Shown: positions 5,284-10,136 of the stretch, in pieces
Layout: each line of letters begins with the position of its first letter
Numbering within the stretch: position 1 is the first letter of the stretch
Assembly (NCBI GenBank): GCA_030824725.1
Contig: JAPJRE010000124.1
Span: 1-10,136, forward strand
Origin: Sphingomonas sp.
GTDB taxonomy: Bacteria > Pseudomonadota > Alphaproteobacteria > Sphingomonadales > Sphingomonadaceae
DNA length: 10,136 bases
Reading direction: 5' to 3'
Program-made: the position numbers and the translations under genes
Notes under the pieces: model-generated
Told to the model about the DNA's origin: nothing
Seen by the model: the letters and a program-made list of their open reading frames with translations, nothing else
The model's database searches: none

Positions 5284-5517
5284 TCAGGCTGGAAGAAAGG
5301 TCTGGAGGGCGAGTGCGTGGAGGTCGCCTCCGACGGTCGGGCCGATCGCGGCGTAGACGAGCTTGTGCTGCTGCACCCGGCTCTTCCCCACGAACGCGGA
5401 GGAGGTGACGCGGGCGGCCCAATGGTCGCCGTCGCCGGCGAGGTCGACCATGATCACCTGGGCGTCGGGCAGCGCGGCCTTGATCCGCCGCTCGATCTCC
5501 TCGCCGTCCATCGCCAT
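5284..5517 (-). CDS. bolA: BolA-family protein
   Basis: The 77-residue product carries the BolA signature GKSRVQQHKLVYAAIG (about residues 44-59), with the conserved histidine that helps hold a [2Fe-2S] cluster with a CGFS glutaredoxin. The N-terminal MDGEEIERRIKAALPDAQV and the C-terminal LHALALQTFLP helix are also typical. The ATG at 5517 has GGGAGCGAGG 8 bases upstream; a second ATG at 5511 is also possible. It is the first gene of a likely operon with the glutaredoxin, the ferredoxin and modG. A sigma54 promoter ends about 40 bp upstream and a TGT-N10-ACA site lies 44 bp behind that, so expression is probably NifA-dependent. The 3' end of the modC open frame overlaps its first 64 bp, but that part of modC is doubtful. 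Confidence 0.92.
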   Translation of the reverse strand: MAMDGEEIERRIKAALPDAQVIMVDLAGDGDHWAARVTSSAFVGKSRVQQHKLVYAAIGPTVGGDLHALALQTFLPA

Positions 5518-6332
5518 GCCGCGCGCCTCGCTCCCGCCCAGTATCTTGCCAGCCTTTGCAAGCCGGATGCCAAGGCGATCATTCGGCTGCCCGCGATGCG
5601 GGAGGGCGCCGCACGTGTACGGAATGCGACAAAACAGCCTGCCCGCATGTCCGGTTCGCGACGCGATGGCAGGGGCAGCAGGACCCGTTCGGTAGCGAGG
5701 CGCGCTACTTCCGCGGCGTCGTGGCTCACATACAGGATCGGCAGCCGCAGGTCGTCGGGGATCCGCTCGATCACCGGGAGGATCTCCGCGCGACGGTCTG
5801 CGTCGAGCGCCGCGAGCGGTTCGTCCATCAACAGGAAGCGCGGCGCGCTGAGCAGCGCCCGGCCGATGGCGACCCGCTGCGCCTCCCCGCCTGACAGCGT
5901 GGCCGGCCAGCGCCTGAGCAGATGGCCGATCCCGAGAAAGTCGAGGGCCTCATCGAGCGACAGCAAGCGCTCGCCAGGAGGCACGCCCATGGCGCCGTAC
6001 AGCAGGTTGTCGATCACGCGGCGATGGGGAAACAGCCGCGCCTCCTGAAAGATATAGCCCGCGCGGCGGCGCTCCGGGGGCACATTGACGCGCAGGGCGC
6101 TGTCGAACAGCAGCTGCCCGGCAACGGCGATGCGCCCCTTATCCGGCCGTCGCAATCCGGCGACCATGTTGAGCACGCTGGTCTTGCCGGCACCGGACGG
6201 GCCAAACAACGCCGTTACGCCCCGCCCCGTGCTACATTGGCAGTCGATCTCCGCTTCTCCGAGTCGCAAACGAACGGCGATCTCGAACGCGGGCGAGGAA
6301 ACTGGCCGGGCCGCAAGCACATTGTCGATCAT
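5454..6332 (-). CDS. modC: ModC, molybdate ABC transporter ATP-binding protein, orphan with aberrant C-terminus
   Basis: This is an ABC ATPase with ModC-like features. From a start at 6332 (MIDNVLAARP) it shows Walker A GPSGAGKTS (44-52), Q-loop YIFQEARLFPH (93-103), signature LSGGEAQRVAIGRALL (146-161), Walker B FLLMDEPLAALD (167-178) and the switch histidine in LYVSHDAAEVARLA (H204). Its job would be to power molybdate import with ModA and ModB, but neither gene is beside it. After about residue 220 the sequence no longer resembles the family: there is no TOBE/Mop domain, and the frame runs through the NifA site and sigma54 promoter of bolA and 64 bp into bolA. Either the true gene ends near 5580 after an unseen frameshift (a neighbouring frame stops at 5579-5581) or the C-terminus was lost. 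The start is uncertain; a TTG at 6413 also opens the frame, and no good ribosome-binding site is seen. Confidence 0.8.
   Translation of the reverse strand: MIDNVLAARPVSSPAFEIAVRLRLGEAEIDCQCSTGRGVTALFGPSGAGKTSVLNMVAGLRRPDKGRIAVAGQLLFDSALRVNVPPERRRAGYIFQEARLFPHRRVIDNLLYGAMGVPPGERLLSLDEALDFLGIGHLLRRWPATLSGGEAQRVAIGRALLSAPRFLLMDEPLAALDADRRAEILPVIERIPDDLRLPILYVSHDAAEVARLATERVLLPLPSRREPDMRAGCFVAFRTRAAPSRIAGSRMIALASGLQRLARYWAGARRAAWRWTARRSSGGSRPRCPTPR
5557..5572 (-). promoter_or_regulatory. Sigma54 (-24/-12) promoter of the bolA-grx-ferredoxin-modG operon
   Basis: The minus strand reads TGGCATCCGGCTTGCA, with GG and GC 10 bases apart and a perfect TTGCA -12 half. Predicted start of transcription is near 5546, about 30 nt before the bolA ATG. 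A NifA-type site is 44 bp upstream. It lies within the tail of the modC open frame, which argues that this tail is not conserved coding sequence. Confidence 0.85.
5616..5631. promoter_or_regulatory. NifA upstream activator site (TGT-N10-ACA) for the bolA operon
   Basis: TGTACGGAATGCGACA matches TGT-N10-ACA exactly and lies 44 bp behind the -24 element of the bolA promoter. The pairing of this site with a good sigma54 element mirrors the nifH upstream region and supports NifA control. Confidence 0.7.
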
Positions 6333-6343
6333 GCCGACTTGAA

Positions 6344-6359
6344 CGCATGGTTCGTGCCA
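6344..6359 (-). promoter_or_regulatory. Possible sigma54 promoter of modC
   Basis: The minus strand reads TGGCACGAACCATGCG: the -24 half is perfect, GG and GC are 10 bases apart, and the -12 half is ATGC instead of TTGC. The predicted start of transcription (about 6333) falls on the likely modC ATG at 6332, which would leave no leader, and I see no TGT-N10-ACA site behind it. It may be a chance match or show that the modC start is further in. Confidence 0.35.
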
Positions 6360-6584
6360 GACGATCACAGCTCCATCAACGTTCATCCACAGGCCGATGC
6401 GAAACTTCGTCAACGCAGCCTTAGCTAAACGCGCCCCGCCTCATCCCCAATCATTAACGCCGCGCATGATGCTGGTATTTTGATGGCATCAAGCGGCAAT
6501 CTTGTATCTTTTCACATTACAATTCAGCATGTTAAGCCGCATCTCTCATTCCCGTAGGGGCCACCATCGATTTCAATCGCCTAG

Positions 6585-6625
6585 CTGCAAATTGGCTGCA
6601 CGTCTGTGCAGTTTACTGCAAATTG
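6585..6625. repeat. Direct repeat CTGCAAATTG x2 with TGCA inverted motif
   Basis: CTGCAAATTG occurs at 6585-6594 and again at 6616-6625, 31 bp apart (about three helical turns). Between and overlapping them is TGCAGTTTACTGCA (6607-6620), an inverted repeat with 5-bp arms, plus further TGCA words. This could be an operator for a dimeric regulator acting on modC, but no known consensus is recognised. Confidence 0.45.
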
Positions 6626-6760
6626 AACGCAAAACCGTAGCTGGAAATCGGCAGACCTTCACGGATTGTTCTAGGACCCGTTGCTTTCGCATTCGCAGGC
6701 GGTCGGTGCGGGCGTTGACTGCAGCGGAAAACGCCATTTACGCCCGAGAGCGGAAATCCA

Positions 6761-7570
6761 TCAGGCCGCCGCCTCTCGGAGGGCGCTCCCAGCGCCGTTG
6801 GCCACATTGGATCCGGCAGCATCCATTTGCGTGCGGTTCGCAACCGCAATTGCCTCGCCCACCAGAATGAGCGTCGGCTGATCGTTGGAGAAGCCAGCCA
6901 CCGCGATGTGCAGAAGATCCAGCCGCGTGTGCAACAGCCGCTCGCTGCTCAAACTGACATCGCAAGCGAGCAGCACCGGCGTGGCCCCCGACAGCCCCGC
7001 CGCCTGAAGGTTGCGGCTGATTTCCGCCGCCGCGCTGCGGCCCATGTAGAACACGGTGGTGCAGTGCGGGTCCGCCAGGGCGGCCCAATCGAGATCCAGG
7101 GGCGCGTCACCGCGCTTGTGCGCGGTCGCGAACTGCACCCTGCGCGCCAGGCCGCGCAGCGAGAGCGACACGCCCGCGGAGGCCGCGGCCGCGCTGGCGG
7201 CGGTGATGCCCGGGCAGATCCGCACCTGCACCCCCGCATGGACGAGCGCCGAGCACTCCTCCATCGATCGGCCGAAGATCGAGGGGTCGCCGCCCTTCAG
7301 CCGCACCACGCGCTCGCCTGCCAGCGCCGCGGCGACGAGCAGCTCGTTGATCGCCCCCTGCTCCTTGGAATGACGGCCTGCACGCTTGCCCACCGGTACC
7401 TGCCGCACCGAGGGGGGGACCAGCGCCAGGACGCCCTCACCCACCAGCGCATCGTAGAAGACGATCGTCGCGGTACGCAGCAGCCGTTCGGCCTTGCGGG
7501 TGAGCAGGTCAGGATCGCCGGGGCCGCCACCAACCAGCCAGACGCTGCCTGCGGGGAATTCGTCAGCCAT
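6761..7570 (-). CDS. cobA: Uroporphyrinogen-III C-methyltransferase (SUMT)
   Basis: SUMT adds two methyl groups from S-adenosylmethionine to uroporphyrinogen III to give precorrin-2, the branch point to siroheme (needed by nitrite and sulfite reductases) and cobalamin. The 269-residue protein shows the family motifs in order: VGGGPGDPDLLTRKAERLL near residue 12, YDALV, VPVGKRAGRHS, NELLVAAALAGERVVRLKGG followed by DPSIFGR, CPGITAASAAAASAGVSLSL, and FYMGRSAA. It is a stand-alone SUMT; no CysG-type dehydrogenase/chelatase domain is attached. The start at 7570 overlaps the nasA stop by 8 bases and has GGAGGCC before it; an in-frame ATG at 7609 lies inside nasA and is not used. Coupling to nasA indicates that its product supplies siroheme for nitrate assimilation. 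The last 25 or so residues are a low-complexity Ala/Gly tail. The gene looks intact. Confidence 0.93.
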   Translation of the reverse strand: MADEFPAGSVWLVGGGPGDPDLLTRKAERLLRTATIVFYDALVGEGVLALVPPSVRQVPVGKRAGRHSKEQGAINELLVAAALAGERVVRLKGGDPSIFGRSMEECSALVHAGVQVRICPGITAASAAAASAGVSLSLRGLARRVQFATAHKRGDAPLDLDWAALADPHCTTVFYMGRSAAAEISRNLQAAGLSGATPVLLACDVSLSSERLLHTRLDLLHIAVAGFSNDQPTLILVGEAIAVANRTQMDAAGSNVANGAGSALREAAA

Positions 7571-10136
7571 GCGCGGCCTCCTTTGGCATGTCGTTGAGCA
7601 TGCGGGCAAGCGCCGGGCGGCACGAGCCGCAATTGGTCCCCGCCCCCAGGGCCGCTCCGATCGCGGCGACGTCTTGCAATCGCTGATCGCGGATCGCGGC
7701 GGTGATGCTGTGCAGGCCGATGTCGAAGCAGGCGCAGATGACCGGCCCGCGATCGCTCCTGCGACCGGGCGCGCGGCCGGCGAGCACCTGCGGGCCCTGT
7801 GGCTGGTGAAGCTGGCCGATCAGCCAATCGCGGCTCGGCAGTTCTCCGTGGCGGGTCACGAACAGCACCGCGGCAAGCAGGCCGTCGCGCAGGACGCCCA
7901 CGCGAAGGGTACCGCGTGCAGGATCGCTCGCCTCGATCCGCTCTCCGCGAGGCAGCCCCCGATCGAGCGCTGCGGGCTCGCCGGCCCCGGCCAGCTCGTA
8001 GAGCACGCCGCCGGGTACCGTCACGCGCGTCGCCCACAGGCAGTCCGGGGCCGGTGCGTCCCCGTGCACGATCAGGAAGCCCCGCCAGTCGACCACGACC
8101 GGCGAGATCCGAGCAGGCGAGAGCTTGAAGCCCGGCTGGCCCGAATGCGGATCGGCGAGATCGCGCGCAAGCACTCCCGTGCGACCGCCGCGCGCCTGCT
8201 GATCGGTCCAATGGATCGGCGTGAACAGCTCGCCGCGGCGTTGGCCGGGATGGTGGGCCGCGCGAAACAGACTTTCGCCCTGCGGCGTCGTCACCCGCGC
8301 GAGCGCACCGTCGACGATGCCAAGCGCAGCGGCGTCTTCCGGGTGGATTTCGACCAGCGGCTCCTCGCGGTGCCGGGCGAGCTTCGGCGAAAGGCCGGTG
8401 CGCGTCATCGTGTGCCATTGGTCGCGATAGCGGCCCGTGTTGAGCGTCATCGGCCAGCTGCGCAGCGGCGCATCGAGCGGGCGCTGCGCAACCGATACCA
8501 GCCGGGCGCGACCATTGTCGGTCGGGTACCGCCGGTCGGCGAAGGGCTGCGGGTTCCACGAGAAGGGCGCCATCACGTCATAGGCTTCATTGCCGATTGC
8601 GGCCCTGGCCGTGAGGTCCAGCATGCGAGCGCCCTGGTTGCGATAGGCGGTCAGGCGGGCATGCTCGCGCCAGATCTCGGCCGGGCGATCATAAGCGAAG
8701 GCGGTGCGGAACCCCATGCGCCGGGCGACCTGGGTGACGATCCACCAGTCGGGCTTGGCCTCCCCGGGCAGCGGCAGAAAGGCGCGCTGACGGCTGATCG
8801 TGCGCTCGGAATTGGTGACGGTGCCGTCCTTCTCTCCCCAGGCGGCTGCGGGCAGGCGGACATGGGCGTGCACGCTGGTGTCGGTCTCGGCGACGACGTC
8901 CGACACGACGACGAACGGGCACGCGGCCAGCGCCTCCCGCACCCGCCCGGCATCGGGCATCGAGACGGCAGGGTTGGTCGCCATGATCCACAGCGCCTTG
9001 ATCCGCCCCTCGCCCACTGCGCGGAACAGGTCGACGGCCTTGAGGCCCGGCTTGGTCGCCATGCGCTCGGCGGCCCAGAAGCGGCCGACCTCGGCAATGT
9101 CCTGATCGCCGAAGCCGCGATGGGCGGCCAGCGTCGAGGCGAGCCCGCCCACCTCGCGCCCGCCCATCGCGTTGGGCTGGCCGGTGATCGAGAAGGGCGC
9201 CGCACCGGGCGTGCCGATCCGGCCGGTGGCGAGGTGCAGATTGAGGATCGCGTTCACCTGATCGGTGCCGCGGATCGACTGGTTGATGCCCTGGCTGAAC
9301 AGCGTCACGGTGCACGGATGCGCGGCAAAGAGCTGGTAGAAGCGCTGGAGATCGGCCGGCGCGAGATCGCAGGTCTGGGCAGTGGTCCACAGATCGTGCC
9401 CGTCCCCCAGGGCTTCCCAGAAACCCTCGGGCGCGTCGAGGTTCACGGCATCGGCCAGTCCTTCGGCGCGGCAGTGCGCGAGCAGGCCGTTGAACAGCGC
9501 GACGTCGCTGCCGGGGCGCAGCGGCAGATGCAGATCGGCCTCTTCGGCGGTTTCGGTACGCCGCGGATCGATCACCACGAGCTTGGTGCCACGCTCGGCG
9601 CGCGCCGCCATGATCCGTTGGTAGACGACCGGATGGCACCAGGCTGTGTTCGATCCCACGAGCACGACCAGATCGGCGGCGTCGAGGTCCGCATAGCTGC
9701 CCGATACAATGTCCTCACCGAACGCGCGCATGTGCCCCGCCACGGCGCTCGACATGCACAGCCGCGAGTTGGTGTCGATGTTCGCCGATCCGATAAAGCC
9801 CTTCATCAGCTTGTTGGCGACATAATAATCCTCGGTCAGCAACTGGCCCGAGACGTAGAAGGCGACGCTGTCCGGACCATGTTCGGTGATCGCCTCGCGG
9901 AAGCGGCGGGCGACGAGGTCGAGCGCCTTGTCCCAGCTGGCGCGGCGATTGCCGATCATCGGATGGAGCAGACGCCCCTCCAGCCCCACCGTCTCCCCCA
10001 GATGCGTGCCCTTGGAGCAGAGCCTGCCGTGATTTGCGGGGTGCTCCGGATCGCCCTCGATGCGGACGGCGCGCGCGTCGGTGACGGTCGCGCGGATGCC
10101 GCAGCCGACGCCGCAATAGGCGCAGGTGGTGCGGAC
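7563..10136 (-). CDS. nasA: Assimilatory nitrate reductase catalytic subunit (NasA), 5' end outside window
   Basis: This cytoplasmic Mo-bis-MGD enzyme reduces nitrate to nitrite for assimilation. 857 residues are visible; only a few N-terminal ones are missing at the right edge. Numbering from the edge, an N-terminal [4Fe-4S] motif has C5, C8, C12 (TCAYCGVGCG) and C40 (GRLCSKG). The molybdopterin oxidoreductase domain follows, with the likely Mo ligand C127 in TNSRLCMSSAVAGH and LVVLVGSNTAWCHPV. The dinucleotide-binding domain includes TGRYRDQWHTMTRTG and EIHPEDAAALG. The C-terminus is a BFD-like [2Fe-2S] domain with C801, C803, C836 and C839 (ICACFDIG ... GTNCGSC), as in NasA proteins that take electrons from a flavoprotein or NirB-type partner. 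The frame is open and unbroken throughout, in contrast to the nif genes. It overlaps cobA by 8 bases, so the two form an operon; any upstream nas/nir genes lie beyond the window. Confidence 0.96.
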   Translation of the reverse strand, partial: VRTTCAYCGVGCGIRATVTDARAVRIEGDPEHPANHGRLCSKGTHLGETVGLEGRLLHPMIGNRRASWDKALDLVARRFREAITEHGPDSVAFYVSGQLLTEDYYVANKLMKGFIGSANIDTNSRLCMSSAVAGHMRAFGEDIVSGSYADLDAADLVVLVGSNTAWCHPVVYQRIMAARAERGTKLVVIDPRRTETAEEADLHLPLRPGSDVALFNGLLAHCRAEGLADAVNLDAPEGFWEALGDGHDLWTTAQTCDLAPADLQRFYQLFAAHPCTVTLFSQGINQSIRGTDQVNAILNLHLATGRIGTPGAAPFSITGQPNAMGGREVGGLASTLAAHRGFGDQDIAEVGRFWAAERMATKPGLKAVDLFRAVGEGRIKALWIMATNPAVSMPDAGRVREALAACPFVVVSDVVAETDTSVHAHVRLPAAAWGEKDGTVTNSERTISRQRAFLPLPGEAKPDWWIVTQVARRMGFRTAFAYDRPAEIWREHARLTAYRNQGARMLDLTARAAIGNEAYDVMAPFSWNPQPFADRRYPTDNGRARLVSVAQRPLDAPLRSWPMTLNTGRYRDQWHTMTRTGLSPKLARHREEPLVEIHPEDAAALGIVDGALARVTTPQGESLFRAAHHPGQRRGELFTPIHWTDQQARGGRTGVLARDLADPHSGQPGFKLSPARISPVVVDWRGFLIVHGDAPAPDCLWATRVTVPGGVLYELAGAGEPAALDRGLPRGERIEASDPARGTLRVGVLRDGLLAAVLFVTRHGELPSRDWLIGQLHQPQGPQVLAGRAPGRRSDRGPVICACFDIGLHSITAAIRDQRLQDVAAIGAALGAGTNCGSCRPALARMLNDMPKEAAHG

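Larger units (their letters stand above)
6333..6760. other. Intergenic region between modC and cobA, lower GC
   Basis: I see no convincing gene here. The stretch from about 6430 to 6740 is visibly richer in A and T than its surroundings and contains TGCA-rich repeats at 6585-6625. The short open frames lack family motifs and good ribosome-binding sites. No hairpin with a T-run that would end the cobA transcript is seen. The region separates the nitrate-assimilation operon from the nif/Mo block and may be the site of an insertion or deletion boundary; modA and modB would be expected upstream of modC but are absent. Confidence 0.6.

Noticed and set aside
4142..5422. 426-codon minus-strand open frame through modG, ferredoxin and grx
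   Set aside because: Only its two modG parts make sense; the rest is a different frame across three recognised genes.
1..10136. CRISPR array, tRNA, rRNA or insertion sequence
   Set aside because: I saw no regularly spaced repeats, no tRNA or rRNA-like sequence and no transposase; the breakpoints in the nif genes carry no IS ends or target duplications.

Overview
The window is GC-rich proteobacterial DNA carrying part of a nitrogen-fixation (nif) cluster (about positions 1-5650), a molybdenum/Fe-S accessory block (about 4140-6330) and the end of an assimilatory nitrate reductase operon (about 6760-10136). NifH and NifD are of the Mo-nitrogenase type. The promoters are NifA/sigma54 type, and a NifX / DUF269 / DUF683 tail follows nifE. 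I infer an alphaproteobacterium, possibly a sphingomonad; this is from general sequence feel, not from a search.

Layout. Nearly all genes lie on the minus strand, so the reading order is right to left. nasA (5' end cut by the right edge) overlaps cobA (siroheme synthesis). After about 430 bp with no convincing gene comes an orphan modC (molybdate ABC ATPase), then bolA, a CGFS glutaredoxin, a 2Fe-2S thioredoxin-like ferredoxin and a di-Mop molybdate-binding gene with two indels. A single plus-strand gene, a stand-alone receiver-domain protein at 3640-4071, is divergent from nifH. nifH, the 5' part of nifD, the 3' end of nifE, nifX, a DUF269 gene and a truncated DUF683 gene run to the left edge.

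Regulation is unusually legible. Sigma54 -24/-12 elements stand before nifH (3430-3445), before the receiver gene (3591-3606, plus strand) and before bolA (5557-5572). TGT-N10-ACA NifA-type upstream sites lie at 3513 and 3542 (shared by the divergent pair) and at 5616 (bolA operon). The receiver protein and the bolA-grx-ferredoxin-modG operon are therefore probably expressed with nitrogenase.

The structural nif genes are broken. nifD is joined inside its coding sequence to the last 73 codons of nifE, so the 3' end of nifD, all of nifK and most of nifE are absent. nifN is missing between nifE and nifX. The left edge is a fold-back: bases 1-35 are the inverted copy of 266-300, and the DUF683 gene runs into antisense DUF269 sequence. 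Short shared sequence is seen or likely at two of these junctions. Together with homopolymer indels in modG, this means either a decayed nif cluster or chimeric amplification/assembly errors; the sequence alone cannot decide. The best biological leads are the nif-coregulated receiver that lacks its phospho-acceptor aspartate and the NifA/sigma54-driven Fe-S/molybdate accessory operon.
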